Positions 44,848 through 54,511 of a stretch of DNA of 64,000 nucleotides are shown here, piece by piece. The notes under the pieces are model-generated. The model saw nothing but the letters and a program-made list of their open reading frames with translations. It was not told where the DNA came from and did not search any database. A program made the position numbers and the translations under genes. Positions within the stretch are counted from its first letter, which is position 1, and each line of letters begins with the position of its first letter. Source of the stretch: an uncultured Pelagibacteraceae bacterium (GTDB taxonomy: Bacteria; Pseudomonadota; Alphaproteobacteria; Pelagibacterales; Pelagibacteraceae); the NCBI GenBank assembly GCA_902603925.1, contig CACKWQ010000002.1:49944-113943 (forward strand). Reading direction: 5' to 3'.

Positions 44848-45266
44848 ACCAACCTGTCGTTATATAATTTCTCGAAATCAATTTTTTTCTCAAACTTTAC
44901 ACCTGGATAACCCGCATCATCAAGTAATTTTAAAAATATATTTTCAAGTTTCGGGTAAATTTCTTTTTGTACATCGCACAATATTATTTTTTCCATAACA
45001 TTTTTATCTTTTACACTCTCATCTATTCTTACAACAGTCGCATAATTTAACTCAAAAACTGATTTTTTTTCGTTCTTATCTTTATCCCTAAAATATAATT
45101 TAGTGTTAATTTCTACCATTTTATTTTTTAAAGCTTTAGAATTAATATCTATGTTCAGTTGATAGGAAGAAATATGATCTTTAACAAAAATTAAAGTCTC
45201 CGTATTAGGGGTCTCTATTGATAAATCTTTAATAAAATTTATTAGGATTTTAAATTTTTTATCCAT
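44844..45266 (-). CDS. secB: Protein-export chaperone SecB
   Basis: About 140 residues, with FIKDLSIETPNT at the N-terminus (SecB strand 1 with the SFE(N/S)P-like motif), IDINSKAL, FELNYATVVRIDE and the acidic late region. SecB keeps precursors unfolded and hands them to SecA. The ATG at 45266 (MDKKFKILINF) is preferred; an in-frame ATG at 45281 would overlap the fxsA end. Clearly divergent, yet in its usual place opposite dnaQ. Confidence 0.85.
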   Translation of the reverse strand: MDKKFKILINFIKDLSIETPNTETLIFVKDHISSYQLNIDINSKALKNKMVEINTKLYFRDKDKNEKKSVFELNYATVVRIDESVKDKNVMEKIILCDVQKEIYPKLENIFLKLLDDAGYPGVKFEKKIDFEKLYNDRLV

Positions 45267-45267
45267 G

Positions 45268-45681
45268 TTATTTTTTATCATCTAAATCCTCGGACTCACC
45301 ATCAATATATTTATCTACAAACCTATCTTTTTTAGAATATTTCTTTGATACTTTGCTCAGTAAAAATTTTCTTGTTAAAGGAAAAATTAATAGTAAGCCA
45401 AAAAAGTCAGTCGCAAAGCCAGGAAAAATTAAAAGAGCAGCAGCCACAGCCAAGGCAGCACCCGAGACTATCTCATAAAAAGGAAGCTCATTTTTCATCA
45501 ATTGCGTCATGCCAGATCTTAGGGTATTAAACCCCTCGTATCTCGCATACCACACACCCAACAAAGCTGTTAACAATATTAAAGATACGGTTGTAAGGGC
45601 GCCAATTTGAGAACCAATTTTAATAAATAGATAAATCTCTAAAAGAGGCACTCCAATTATAAGCAATAATGCTGTGTTCAT
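45268..45681 (-). CDS. fxsA: FxsA family cytoplasmic-membrane protein
   Basis: A 137-residue membrane protein. LLLIIGVPLLEIYLFIKIGSQIGALTT is the conserved FxsA start (P-x-x-E-x-x-x-x), followed by helices at about 25-45 and 70-105 (AAALLIFPGFATDFFGLLLIFPLTR, with the PGF motif). E. coli FxsA relieves T7 exclusion by F plasmid; the normal role is unknown. It is linked to secB downstream and diverges from the Tim44-like gene. Confidence 0.9.
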   Translation of the reverse strand: MNTALLLIIGVPLLEIYLFIKIGSQIGALTTVSLILLTALLGVWYARYEGFNTLRSGMTQLMKNELPFYEIVSGAALAVAAALLIFPGFATDFFGLLLIFPLTRKFLLSKVSKKYSKKDRFVDKYIDGESEDLDDKK

Positions 45682-45739
45682 TTGTCTTTAATGTAAATTG
45701 TCAGTTGAAATTTAGCAACATAGTAAATAATATATTATC

Positions 45740-46327
45740 ATGAACTACAGTTTTGAATACATAGATATTATCTTGCTCGCAATGATTGCGGGATTTATAT
45801 TCCTGAGATTAAGAGGAATATTGGGTAAAAAAAGTGGATATGAGGAGGATATATCTACGAGTTTTCCACACGATTTTCCAAACAAAAAGCCAACGAAAAT
45901 TTTCGATATCAATTCTTTTGATGATATTCAAAAAAAAGAATTTTTAAAGGGAGCTAACATTGCCTACGAAACCATCATCACAAATTTTGCAAAAGGCAAT
46001 ATTAAAGATATAAAATATCTGTTAAATAAAAAAGTTTTTGAACAATTTAGTGATGCCGTAAATGAAAGAAGATCAAAGGGATACACTTCTGAAACTACAT
46101 TTATTGGGATTAATTCATCAATTATAAAAGATCATAAACAAAACAATAATATGTTAGAAGTAACTGTAGATTTCGTTAGTGAAATTATTTCAACAATTAA
46201 AGACAAAGAAAAAAAAGTAATTTCAGGAAATCCAGAAAAAATTAAAAAAGTTTACGATACATGGAAATTTTCAAAAGACTCAAAGTCAAATAATCCTAAT
46301 TGGTTATTAATCGATACACAAGTTTAA
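45740..46327 (+). CDS. Tim44-like domain protein (TimA)
   Basis: A 195-residue protein with one N-terminal membrane segment (YIDIILLAMIAGFIFLRLRGILGK), then FLKGANIAYETIITNFAKGNIKDIKYLLNKKVFEQF and TWKFSKDSKSNNPNWLLIDT, matching the Tim44/TimA domain of alphaproteobacteria. The mitochondrial homologue helps preprotein import; the bacterial protein is membrane-associated with an unsettled role. It is followed directly by the smr gene; the mltA gene often found between them is absent. Confidence 0.88.
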   Translation: MNYSFEYIDIILLAMIAGFIFLRLRGILGKKSGYEEDISTSFPHDFPNKKPTKIFDINSFDDIQKKEFLKGANIAYETIITNFAKGNIKDIKYLLNKKVFEQFSDAVNERRSKGYTSETTFIGINSSIIKDHKQNNNMLEVTVDFVSEIISTIKDKEKKVISGNPEKIKKVYDTWKFSKDSKSNNPNWLLIDTQV

Positions 46328-46741
46328 TTGAGAAAAAAAATTTCAGATAAAGATAAAAAAGATTGGGAGAATTTTATCAATGGAAGTGAAAAGCTTGAAA
46401 TTAAAGATATTATCAATTCTCCTGAAAATTTTAAGAATGAAAAAACAATAGATTTGCATGGATATACACTGAGTGATGCAAATTATGCAATTCAGGAGTT
46501 AATTAATAGATCTTATAATTTAGGAATAAAAAAGATAACTGTCATAACAGGGAAAGGACTTAGATCAAAAAATTATAATGATCCTTATAAATCAGAAAAC
46601 TTAGGAATTTTGAAATACTCTGTGCCTGAATTTATAAAGAAAAGCTTTGAATTAATGAAAAAAGTCAAAAAAATAACATATGTGGATATCGAAAACCGCA
46701 ACAAAGGAAGCTTTAACATATACCTAAAATCAAAAAAATGA
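46328..46741 (+). CDS. Smr-domain protein
   Basis: A 137-residue protein, TTG start immediately after the Tim44-like stop. IDLHGYTLSDANYAIQELI and ITVITGKGLRSKN are the two signature motifs of the Smr (small MutS-related) domain. Stand-alone alphaproteobacterial Smr proteins may be nucleases acting on RNA or DNA; function unproven. Its end overlaps the next gene by 4 bases. Confidence 0.9.
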   Translation: MRKKISDKDKKDWENFINGSEKLEIKDIINSPENFKNEKTIDLHGYTLSDANYAIQELINRSYNLGIKKITVITGKGLRSKNYNDPYKSENLGILKYSVPEFIKKSFELMKKVKKITYVDIENRNKGSFNIYLKSKK

Positions 46742-47382
46742 AACTTGATATAAAAACAAAAACTAAAAATTTTAACAAGAAAATTAAAGAAGGATTTAAA
46801 AATAAAACAGAAAATTTAAATACAAAACTTAAAGAACGTTTGAGTATGGAAAAGCAAAGTTTTTCTAACGTTAAAAAAAATATAAAGAGTAAATTCAAAG
46901 ATTTCTTCGAGTGGGTAAAAGGAGCAGAACTAATAGAGCTAGAGAAATGTGATATCAGCGATGACCCGGTTAGACCAGAGCTTACAAATGAATTTAGAAC
47001 AAGTTATGGTAGAAAAATTTTTGGTGTAAAATACCAAAATGAAATCCATGCTGTAATGTGTTTTGCATTTACAAACGACATTCCAAAAAGTGTATTGGAA
47101 TTAGATCAATTAAGCAAAGATGCTTTTCTACAGAGTGTTACTCGTGACCAAAACGTGGGAAAAATTGCAATTGCATATACCGTTTGGTCTAAAAAGAAAG
47201 GTGGTGGTAAATTAATAGTTAAAGAAGTTTATAAAATGATTAAAAAATCAAATCACTTAAATAGATTAGTTACTCTTTCTCCATTAACCGAGATGGCAAA
47301 AAAGTTTCATTTAAGAAATGGGGCTGAGCTTTTACAGATTAACGAGCAAACACAAAACTTTGAATATAAAGTTATAAAATAA
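46738..47382 (+). CDS. Uncharacterised protein with GNAT-like C-terminal region
   Basis: I do not recognise this 214-residue protein as a named family. Residues 1-65 are a lysine-rich, probably helical, amphipathic region ([22 protein letters not shown]). The rest has an acyltransferase-like pattern: [14 protein letters not shown], then [26 protein letters not shown] (possible acyl-CoA-loop GGGKL) and [23 protein letters not shown]. It overlaps smr upstream and converges on hslU. A GNAT or related CoA-binding enzyme is a guess; the basic N-terminus could bind membrane or nucleic acid. Confidence 0.55.
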   Translation: MKLDIKTKTKNFNKKIKEGFKNKTENLNTKLKERLSMEKQSFSNVKKNIKSKFKDFFEWVKGAELIELEKCDISDDPVRPELTNEFRTSYGRKIFGVKYQNEIHAVMCFAFTNDIPKSVLELDQLSKDAFLQSVTRDQNVGKIAIAYTVWSKKKGGGKLIVKEVYKMIKKSNHLNRLVTLSPLTEMAKKFHLRNGAELLQINEQTQNFEYKVIK

Positions 47383-48736
47383 ACTTTGATAAATCGGTGT
47401 CTTTTGTAAGTTCGCCTATATTTTTATTTATATAATTTGAGTCCACTACTATTTTCTCCCCAGCCTTATCTGTGGCTGTAAAGCTTATATCGTCAAGAAC
47501 TCTCTCGATTATGGTGTGAAGTCGTCTAGCGCCGATATTTTCAACCGAAGAGTTAACCTCTGTTGCTATATTTGCAATTGTATCTATCCCGTCTTCTGTA
47601 AACTCTAAGTCAACTTTTTCAGTTTTAAGTAGTGCTTTATACTGCTTTATCAAACTATTATCCGGCTCTCTAAGTATTCTTTTAAAATCATCACTATTTA
47701 ATGGATCAAGTTCTACTCTTATTGGTAATCTACCTTGAAGCTCAGGCAGAAGATCTGAAGGCTTTGCCAATTGAAAGGCTCCCGAGGCAATAAACAAAAT
47801 ATGATCAGTTTTTACTGGTCCATATTTAGTGCTCACTGTTGTTCCTTCAATTAAAGGAAGCAAGTCTCTTTGAACACCTTCCCTAGAGACATCACCACCA
47901 ACTCTGTCTGTTCTCGCAGAAATCTTATCAATTTCATCAAGAAAAACAATTCCGTTATTTTCTGTAGTATTTTTGGCTGATTTAATAATTGTGTCTTGCT
48001 CTATTAATTTATCAGACTCTTCATTCATTAAAATCTCATAAGATTCTTTCACGCTCATTTTTTTTCTTTTTGGTTTATTACCCATCGATTTTCCTAAAAC
48101 ATCAGAAATATTAATCATTCCGATATTAGCACCTGGCATCCCAGGTATCTCAAAAGATGGCATATTTCCACTTTCGCTTACAGCGATTTCGATTTCATTC
48201 TCATCAAGATCACCATTTCTTAATCTCTTTCTAAAACTTTCTCTAGTTGCAACACTAGCTTTTGACCCAACAATTGTATCTAGAACCCTATCCTCTGCAA
48301 GTTTTTGGGCCTGAGATCTTACCTCTTTCCTTTTTTTTACTTTTTCCATCGAAATTGCAATTTCAAGAAGATCTCTAACTATTTGCTCAACATCGCGACC
48401 TACATAACCGACTTCTGTAAATCTTGTTGCTTCTACTTTAACAAACGGTGCCTCAGCTAATTTTGAAAGTCTCCTAGATATCTCAGTTTTTCCAACTCCA
48501 GTTGGCCCAATCATTAAAATATTCTTTGGTAAAACTTCATCTTTCATATCCCCGGTCAAAGCTTGTCTTCTCCATCTATTTCTAAGTGCAATCGCAACAG
48601 CACGTTTAGCTTTATTTTGCCCAACTACAAATCTGTCAAGCTCAGAAACAATTTCTCTTGGTGACAATGAAGTGGCGATATTATCATTCTCTTTTTTGTC
48701 TTTTGGTTTTAAGGTTGTTACGTTCGATTTGTCCAT
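47372..48736 (-). CDS. hslU: ATP-dependent protease ATPase subunit HslU
   Basis: A 454-residue AAA+ unfoldase: [34 protein letters not shown], Walker [17 protein letters not shown], Walker [13 protein letters not shown], the GYVGRDVE pore motif, and the C-terminal LSKFIL tail that docks on HslV. It unfolds substrates for HslV. It starts directly at the hslV stop (shared base 48736). Confidence 0.98.
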   Translation of the reverse strand: MDKSNVTTLKPKDKKENDNIATSLSPREIVSELDRFVVGQNKAKRAVAIALRNRWRRQALTGDMKDEVLPKNILMIGPTGVGKTEISRRLSKLAEAPFVKVEATRFTEVGYVGRDVEQIVRDLLEIAISMEKVKKRKEVRSQAQKLAEDRVLDTIVGSKASVATRESFRKRLRNGDLDENEIEIAVSESGNMPSFEIPGMPGANIGMINISDVLGKSMGNKPKRKKMSVKESYEILMNEESDKLIEQDTIIKSAKNTTENNGIVFLDEIDKISARTDRVGGDVSREGVQRDLLPLIEGTTVSTKYGPVKTDHILFIASGAFQLAKPSDLLPELQGRLPIRVELDPLNSDDFKRILREPDNSLIKQYKALLKTEKVDLEFTEDGIDTIANIATEVNSSVENIGARRLHTIIERVLDDISFTATDKAGEKIVVDSNYINKNIGELTKDTDLSKFIL

Positions 48737-49251
48737 TATACCTTTTTGATTTGAAGATTATTGTTAGTAAAAACGCATATTTCGGATGCAACTTGTATTG
48801 CTTTTTTAGCAACTTCCTCTGCTGATAGGTTTGTATCCATCAAAACCTTTGCTGCAGCGAGAGCATAATTTCCACCAGAACCAATTCCTATAACATCTCC
48901 TTCAGGCTCAAGCACATCCCCAGTTCCAGAAATAATAAAACTTTTCTCTTTATCTGCTACAGCCATCAACGCCTCCAGTCTTCTCAAATATTTATCCGTC
49001 CTCCAGTCCTTTGCTAACTCCACTGCTGATCTTGATAAATTTCCTGCATGCTTTTCTAGTTTAGACTCTAATCTTTCAAATAGAGTCAAAGCATCCGCTG
49101 TTGAACCAGCAAAACCAGCAACAACATCTCTTTTTTCAATTTTTCTAACTTTGTTTGCAGTACTCTTTATGACGGTATTCCCCATACTTACTTGACCATC
49201 GCCTGCCACAACTACGTCATTATTTTTTCTTATTAATACAATTGTTGTCAT
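48736..49251 (-). CDS. hslV: ATP-dependent protease peptidase subunit HslV
   Basis: A 171-residue proteasome-type peptidase with [29 protein letters not shown] at the N-terminus; Thr2 becomes the nucleophile after Met removal. [16 protein letters not shown] and [16 protein letters not shown] are family signatures. It works with HslU. A heat-shock-type promoter lies just upstream. Confidence 0.97.
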   Translation of the reverse strand: MTTIVLIRKNNDVVVAGDGQVSMGNTVIKSTANKVRKIEKRDVVAGFAGSTADALTLFERLESKLEKHAGNLSRSAVELAKDWRTDKYLRRLEALMAVADKEKSFIISGTGDVLEPEGDVIGIGSGGNYALAAAKVLMDTNLSAEEVAKKAIQVASEICVFTNNNLQIKKV

Positions 49252-49258
49252 AGAGCTT

Positions 49259-49286
49259 AAATGGATATTAATTTTTATACTTCAAG
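49259..49286 (-). promoter_or_regulatory. Heat-shock (sigma-32-type) promoter of hslVU
   Basis: On the minus strand CTTGAAG (49286-49280) is followed by ATCCATTT (49266-49259), close to the sigma-32 consensus CTTGAAA and CCCCATNT with a suitable spacer of 13 bases. The predicted transcript begins a few bases before the hslV ATG (49251). hslVU is a classical heat-shock operon, which supports the call. Confidence 0.5.
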
Positions 49287-49340
49287 GGTATGAGACTATT
49301 ATTGATATAAATAGATAATCTATATATATGTTGTTTTAAA

Positions 49341-49931
49341 ATGAAGAGAAAAGCCAAAATAACTAGAAAAACTAACGAAACCAGCATAAGTGTCGATATG
49401 AATATTGATGGAAATGGAAAATACAAGATTGATACTGGTATAGGGTTTTTAAATCATATGCTTGAACAATTATCTAAGCATTCATCAATTGATATGAATA
49501 TTAAAGCAAAGGGAGACACACATATTGATCTCCACCACACAACAGAAGACTCTGGTATTGCAATTGGAGAATGTTTAAAAAAAGCATCCAACAAATTTAA
49601 AGGAATTAGACGATATGCTCATGCACTAATCCCTATGGATGAAGCTTTGACAAGGGTGGTTATAGATGTTTCAAACAGACCTTATCTAATTTGGAATGTA
49701 AATTTAAAGGTTGAGAAATTAGGAGAAATGGATACTGAGCTTTTTAAAGAGTGGTTTCAGGCTTTCTCACAGTCTGCAGGAATTACCTTACACATTGAAA
49801 ATATCTACGGTGACAATAGTCATCACATTATAGAGTCATGTTTTAAAGGCCTTGCAAGATCGTTAAGGTCTGCAATGGAAATAGATCTAAGAAACAAAAA
49901 AGCTATTCCATCCACAAAAGGTTCTTTATAA
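49341..49931 (+). CDS. hisB: Imidazoleglycerol-phosphate dehydratase
   Basis: A 196-residue monofunctional His[37 protein letters not shown] (metal-binding His residues) and [19 protein letters not shown]. It catalyses the sixth step of histidine synthesis. First of five his genes in the order B-H-A-F-E, divergent from hslV with an 89-base gap. Confidence 0.97.
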   Translation: MKRKAKITRKTNETSISVDMNIDGNGKYKIDTGIGFLNHMLEQLSKHSSIDMNIKAKGDTHIDLHHTTEDSGIAIGECLKKASNKFKGIRRYAHALIPMDEALTRVVIDVSNRPYLIWNVNLKVEKLGEMDTELFKEWFQAFSQSAGITLHIENIYGDNSHHIIESCFKGLARSLRSAMEIDLRNKKAIPSTKGSL

Positions 49932-49944
49932 AATTAAAGAATTA

Positions 49945-50571
49945 ATGAAACTATCTATAGTTGATTATAAATCTGGCAACATAAGCTCTGTTATCAATTC
50001 ATTTAAAGAAGTGGCACAAGATAAAGTAAATATTGAAGTCACATCTGATATTAAAAAAATTAGTTTAAGTGACAAAGTAGTTTTGCCAGGACAAGGTTCG
50101 TTTAAAAGTTGCGTTGATGCTTTGAATAATATTAATGGTTTAGTCGATACACTTAATGAATTTGTGGATGTTAAAAAAAAACCATTACTTGGTATTTGTG
50201 TAGGTTTACAGATGTTTGCTGATGTTGGATATGAAGAAACAGAAACAAAAGGTTTGGGTTGGATATCTGGAAAAGTATCGAAAATCGATAATCAAAGAGG
50301 AAAGTATAAGCTTCCTCATATTGGATGGAACCAAATAAATATTGTTAAAGATAGTAAAATTTTTAAAAGTATAGAAAATAATTCTCATATGTACTTTGTT
50401 CATAGTTATGAATTTATACCTACTGATAATAAGGTTATCTCAGCAACTACCGATTATTCAACAAAAATAGTTTGTTCAGTTGAGAAAGAAAATATATTTG
50501 GAACACAATTTCATCCCGAGAAAAGTGATAAAACTGGTTTAAAATTAGTTGATAATTTTATAAATTTGTAA
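49945..50571 (+). CDS. hisH: Imidazole glycerol phosphate synthase, glutaminase subunit
   Basis: A 208-residue class I glutaminase: IVDYKSGNISSVINSF, VLPGQGSFKSC, LGICVGLQMFAD (nucleophile Cys) and GTQFHPEKSD (His-Glu). It supplies ammonia to HisF. It follows hisB by 13 bases and ends one base before hisA. Confidence 0.97.
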   Translation: MKLSIVDYKSGNISSVINSFKEVAQDKVNIEVTSDIKKISLSDKVVLPGQGSFKSCVDALNNINGLVDTLNEFVDVKKKPLLGICVGLQMFADVGYEETETKGLGWISGKVSKIDNQRGKYKLPHIGWNQINIVKDSKIFKSIENNSHMYFVHSYEFIPTDNKVISATTDYSTKIVCSVEKENIFGTQFHPEKSDKTGLKLVDNFINL

Positions 50572-51297
50572 ATGAAAATATTTCCTGCAATAGATATTAA
50601 AGATAAAAAATGTGTAAGATTAGTCAAAGGAGATTTTGATAAAAAAACTGAGTATGAAATGTCTCCAGTAGAACAGGCTAATAAGTTTAAAGATTATGGT
50701 TTTAAAAATTTACACATTATCGATCTAGATGGAGCCTTAACTGGCGAGACAGTAAATCTCGAAATTATTAAAGATATAGTCAATAAATTTGATATTAAAA
50801 TAGAAGTAGGCGGTGGTGTTAGAAACTTTGATAGTATCCAAAAATATGCAGATGCAGGTGTTGAAAAGGTTATACTAGGAAGTGCTGCGATCAATGATAA
50901 GGAATTTTTAGAGAATGCCTGTAAAAAATTTCCAAATAAAATTGCGCTTGGTCTAGACGCTAAAGATGGCTATTTGGCTGTTTCTGGGTGGAAAAAAAAT
51001 TCTAATTTAAAAACTTTGGATTTTTTGAAAGAGGTAAATGACTTTGGTGTATCAAGATTAATTTATACGGACATAAATAAAGATGGAATGAAAACAAGCC
51101 CAAATTTTGAAGGAACAGAAAAAATAGCTGATACCTCAAATTTTCCTGTTATAATTTCAGGGGGTGTTTCTTCGATAGAGGATATTAAAAAAGCAAAAGT
51201 GCTTAACAATAAAAATATAGAGGGCATAATAGTTGGAAAAGCAATCTATGATGGAGATATAAAATTAGAAGATTTAGCAAAGGAGATTAATGCTTAA
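50572..51297 (+). CDS. hisA: ProFAR isomerase HisA
   Basis: A 241-residue (beta/alpha)8 barrel: [20 protein letters not shown] (catalytic Asp8), [35 protein letters not shown] and [12 protein letters not shown]. It isomerises ProFAR in histidine synthesis. Overlaps hisF by 8 bases. Confidence 0.97.
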   Translation: MKIFPAIDIKDKKCVRLVKGDFDKKTEYEMSPVEQANKFKDYGFKNLHIIDLDGALTGETVNLEIIKDIVNKFDIKIEVGGGVRNFDSIQKYADAGVEKVILGSAAINDKEFLENACKKFPNKIALGLDAKDGYLAVSGWKKNSNLKTLDFLKEVNDFGVSRLIYTDINKDGMKTSPNFEGTEKIADTSNFPVIISGGVSSIEDIKKAKVLNNKNIEGIIVGKAIYDGDIKLEDLAKEINA

Positions 51298-52045
51298 AAA
51301 TAGGATAATACCTTGCTTAGATGTCAAGAATGGTAGAGTTGTTAAAGGAATAAATTTTGTCAATTTACAAGATGCCGGTGACCCAGTGGAACAAGCTAAA
51401 ATTTATAGTGATGGTGGTGCAGACGAAATATGTTTTCTAGACATCACCGCTTCAAATGAAAATCGAGATACAATCTATCATGTAGTGAAAGAAACCTCGA
51501 AAAAATGTTTTGTTCCACTAACAGTTGGTGGCGGAGTAAGAACTGTTGAGGATATAAATAAACTACTAAACTGTGGAGCAGATAAGGTATCTATAAACAC
51601 CTCAGCAGTCCAAGATAAAAATGTAGTATTAGAAAGTTCAAAAAAATTTGGATCACAATGTATTGTTGTTGCTATTGATGCTAAAAAAAATGGAGATAAA
51701 TGGGATGTATACACTCATGGTGGAAGAAATAATTCAGGATTGGATGCTTTAGAGTTTGCTAAAAAAATGGAAGATAGCGGGGCAGGAGAACTATTGGTTA
51801 CTTCTATGGATAGAGATGGCACACAAATTGGGTATGACATTGACTTAATGAAAAAAATATCATCAATGGTTAATATTCCTTTGATAGCATCAGGAGGAGT
51901 AGGTAATCTTGATCATTTGGCTGAGGGTATAAAAGAGGGTAATGCCAGTGCAGTTTTAGCGGCTTCAATATTTCATTATGGAAAACATTCTGTTATAGAA
52001 GCAAAAGAATATTTAAATAGCAAAGGAATACCAGTAAGAATATAA
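51290..52045 (+). CDS. hisF: Imidazole glycerol phosphate synthase, cyclase subunit
   Basis: A 251-residue barrel: [19 protein letters not shown] (catalytic Asp11), [33 protein letters not shown] and [14 protein letters not shown] (second catalytic Asp). It joins PRFAR and ammonia from HisH to make imidazole glycerol phosphate and AICAR, the latter being also the substrate of PurH encoded at 61215-62759. Its stop shares one base with hisE. Confidence 0.97.
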   Translation: MLKNRIIPCLDVKNGRVVKGINFVNLQDAGDPVEQAKIYSDGGADEICFLDITASNENRDTIYHVVKETSKKCFVPLTVGGGVRTVEDINKLLNCGADKVSINTSAVQDKNVVLESSKKFGSQCIVVAIDAKKNGDKWDVYTHGGRNNSGLDALEFAKKMEDSGAGELLVTSMDRDGTQIGYDIDLMKKISSMVNIPLIASGGVGNLDHLAEGIKEGNASAVLAASIFHYGKHSVIEAKEYLNSKGIPVRI

Positions 52046-52317
52046 TGCTTAATACTTTAGAAGAACTGATTAATTTAATAAGAGACAGAAAAAAAAGCTT
52101 TAATGAAGTCTCATATACTAAGAAATTATTAGATGACAAAAAACTAAGTGTGGCTAAGGTCAAAGAGGAAATAAGTGAACTCATCGAGGCGGTAGAGAAC
52201 AAATCAAATACAGTTCATGAGGCTGCCGATGTTTTTTATCATTTAGTGGTATATCTTGAGGCTAATAACATAAATATAGAAGATGTTATGGCCGAACTGG
52301 AAAAACGTAAGAAATAA
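52045..52317 (+). CDS. hisE: Phosphoribosyl-ATP pyrophosphatase
   Basis: A 90-residue HisE: SYTKKLLDDKKLSVAKVKEEISELIEAVENKS and HEAADVFYHLVVYLEANNI, with the acidic EExxE and EAAD metal-binding motifs of the all-alpha NTP pyrophosphatase fold. It catalyses the second histidine step. It ends the his run; an 88-base gap with no clear structure precedes the next gene. Confidence 0.95.
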   Translation: MLNTLEELINLIRDRKKSFNEVSYTKKLLDDKKLSVAKVKEEISELIEAVENKSNTVHEAADVFYHLVVYLEANNINIEDVMAELEKRKK

Positions 52318-52405
52318 CTTCATTAATTATATATTATTTGCTACAAATCTATAAAAATTAGGTTTATTGCGGATTGCCTGATTAAATAAATCTAGAAATT
52401 AAATT

Positions 52406-53344
52406 ATGAGTCATAAATATTATAAACCCGCAAAATCAAGATTACATAGAAGCGAATTAGCGGTGCCAGGCTCTGCTCCTAAAATGTTTGAAAAAGCACT
52501 CAATTCAGATGCCGATTATGTTTTTTTAGATCTAGAGGACGCTGTTTCACCAAATGATAAAATAGCTGCAAGAGAAAATACGATTAAAGCCCTAAAGGAG
52601 ATTAATTGGAGAGAAAAAGGAAAAACGATTTCAGTAAGAATAAATGGATTAGATACTCACTACATGTATCGTGATGTAATAGATATCGTAGAACAAGTTG
52701 GAGATAAAGTAGACACAATACTAATTCCTAAAGCAGGAACCGCAAGCGATGTTTATATGGTTGATTGTTTGCTGACACAGATCGAGGAGAGTAAAAAAAT
52801 TAAAAATAAAATTGGTTTAGAGTGTCTCATAGAAACCGCGCTAGGAATGTCGAATATAAAAGAAATCGCAACTTCTAGCGAAAGATTAGAGGCACTTCAT
52901 TTTGGTGTTGCAGATTATGCAGCAAGTTTGAGAGCAAGGACAGTTGTAATTGGAGGACTAAATCCAGATTATCCCGGAGATCAATGGCATCATGGTTTAT
53001 CTCAAATGGTTATGACTTGTAGAGCCTATGGATTAAGAGCAATAGATGGACCATTTGGAGATTTTAATGATCCTGATGGATATATTCTTTCTGCAAAAAG
53101 AGCTGCAGCGATTGGAATAGAGGGAAAATGGGCAATTCATCCTTCTCAAATAGAATTAGCAAACCAAGTTTTCACACCTCTAGAGACAGAAGTGAAAAAA
53201 GCAAAAAGAATTATAGATGAACTTGATAAAGCTGCCAAGGAAGGCAAAGGTGCTGCTCAATTAGATGGAAGAATGATAGATGCTGCGTCAGCTCGTATGG
53301 CTGAAAATATAGTCAACATAGATAAACTAATTCAAAATAAATAA
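52406..53344 (+). CDS. mcl: L-malyl-CoA/beta-methylmalyl-CoA lyase
   Basis: A 312-residue CitE-like aldolase: KSRLHRSELAVPGSAPKMFEKA, DYVFLDLEDAVSPNDK (acidic metal site), ISVRINGLDT, DTILIPKAG, GLECLIETALG and LHFGVADYAAS. The arrangement and the two following malate-CoA ligase genes identify malyl-CoA lyase, which splits malyl-CoA to acetyl-CoA and glyoxylate, or the reverse. It is 1 base before mtkA. Confidence 0.9.
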   Translation: MSHKYYKPAKSRLHRSELAVPGSAPKMFEKALNSDADYVFLDLEDAVSPNDKIAARENTIKALKEINWREKGKTISVRINGLDTHYMYRDVIDIVEQVGDKVDTILIPKAGTASDVYMVDCLLTQIEESKKIKNKIGLECLIETALGMSNIKEIATSSERLEALHFGVADYAASLRARTVVIGGLNPDYPGDQWHHGLSQMVMTCRAYGLRAIDGPFGDFNDPDGYILSAKRAAAIGIEGKWAIHPSQIELANQVFTPLETEVKKAKRIIDELDKAAKEGKGAAQLDGRMIDAASARMAENIVNIDKLIQNK

Positions 53345-53345
53345 T

Positions 53346-54509
53346 ATGGATATCCACGAATACCAGGCAAAAAAACTATTAGCTGATTTTGGAGTTATTA
53401 TTCCAAGAGGTGGAATTGCATATAGTCCAGAAAATGCTGAAAATAAAGCTAGAGAAATTGGAGGATCTAAATGGGTTGTAAAAGCACAAATTCATTCAGG
53501 CGCTAGAGGAAAGGCTGGGGGAATTATATTATGCAATTCACCATTAGAAGTCGCGCAAGCAACCGATAAGCTTTTAGGAAAAAAATTAGTTACAAATCAA
53601 ACAGGACCTCAAGGAAAAATAGTAAATAGAATATATGTAGAGGAAGCTACTGATATTAAAAAAGAATTTTATTTAGGATTAGTTTTTGATAGAAGTTCCG
53701 AAAGCATAATGGTTGTAGCATCCACAGAAGGAGGTATGAGTGTTGAAGAAATCTCAAAAGAAAAACCTGAGAGCATTATAAGATCTAAAATAGAAGTAGC
53801 TGTAGGAATGCAAAAATTTCAAGCTAGAGAGATAGCGTTTGGTCTAGGGGTTGAACCTGAATTAATTAATAGAACAGCTGAGACTATAATTGGATGCTAC
53901 AGAGCATTTAGCGAGTTAGATGCAACTATGGTTGAAATTAATCCTTTAGCTGTTTCTGGACAAGGACAAATACTCGCTTTAGATTGCAAGATGAGCTTTG
54001 ATAATAACGCTTTATTTAGAAGAAACCAAATATCTGAACTTAGAGACAAAACACAAGAAAACCCTAGCGAGGTTTATGCGTCAGATAGGGGCTTAAATTA
54101 TGTAAGTTTAGACGGAAACATTGGAAATATAATTAATGGCGCAGGTCTTGCTATGGCGTCCATGGATATGATCAAATTGGCTGGTGGTGAACCTGCAAAC
54201 TTTTTAGATGTTGGAGGAGGAGCGACACCTGAAAAAATAGTAAAAGCATTTAAATTAATTTCGATGGACGAAAAAGTTAAAGTTATTTTAGTTAATATAT
54301 TTGCTGGCATTAATAGGTGCGATTGGGTAGCCGAGGGCATAGTCCAAGCTTTAGATAAAATTGAAATAAATGTTCCACTTGTAATTAGACTAGCAGGCAC
54401 AAATGTAGAAAAAGGAAATAAAATTTTAAGAGATAGTAAAATTAAATATATTGAAGCAAATTCACTTGAGGATGCAGCGAATAAAGCTGTAAAAATTTTA
54501 AAAAAATAA
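53346..54509 (+). CDS. mtkA: Malate-CoA ligase, beta subunit
   Basis: A 387-residue ATP-grasp SucC-like protein: MDIHEYQAKKLLADFGV, WVVKAQIHSGARGKAGGI, MVEINPLAV, GEPANFLDVGGGATPEKI and NIFAGINRCDWVAEGI. The last block (AGINRCDWVAEG instead of the GGI-RCD-IAEG of succinyl-CoA synthetases), plus adjacency to malyl-CoA lyase, indicates malate-CoA ligase (MtkA) of the serine-cycle type. A plain succinyl-CoA synthetase remains possible but less likely. Confidence 0.85.
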   Translation: MDIHEYQAKKLLADFGVIIPRGGIAYSPENAENKAREIGGSKWVVKAQIHSGARGKAGGIILCNSPLEVAQATDKLLGKKLVTNQTGPQGKIVNRIYVEEATDIKKEFYLGLVFDRSSESIMVVASTEGGMSVEEISKEKPESIIRSKIEVAVGMQKFQAREIAFGLGVEPELINRTAETIIGCYRAFSELDATMVEINPLAVSGQGQILALDCKMSFDNNALFRRNQISELRDKTQENPSEVYASDRGLNYVSLDGNIGNIINGAGLAMASMDMIKLAGGEPANFLDVGGGATPEKIVKAFKLISMDEKVKVILVNIFAGINRCDWVAEGIVQALDKIEINVPLVIRLAGTNVEKGNKILRDSKIKYIEANSLEDAANKAVKILKK

Positions 54510-54511
54510 TT

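Noticed and set aside
52318-52405. Gap before the malyl-CoA lyase gene considered for a glycine riboswitch
   Set aside because: Only 88 bases, AT-rich, without paired GC-containing helices expected of a glycine aptamer.
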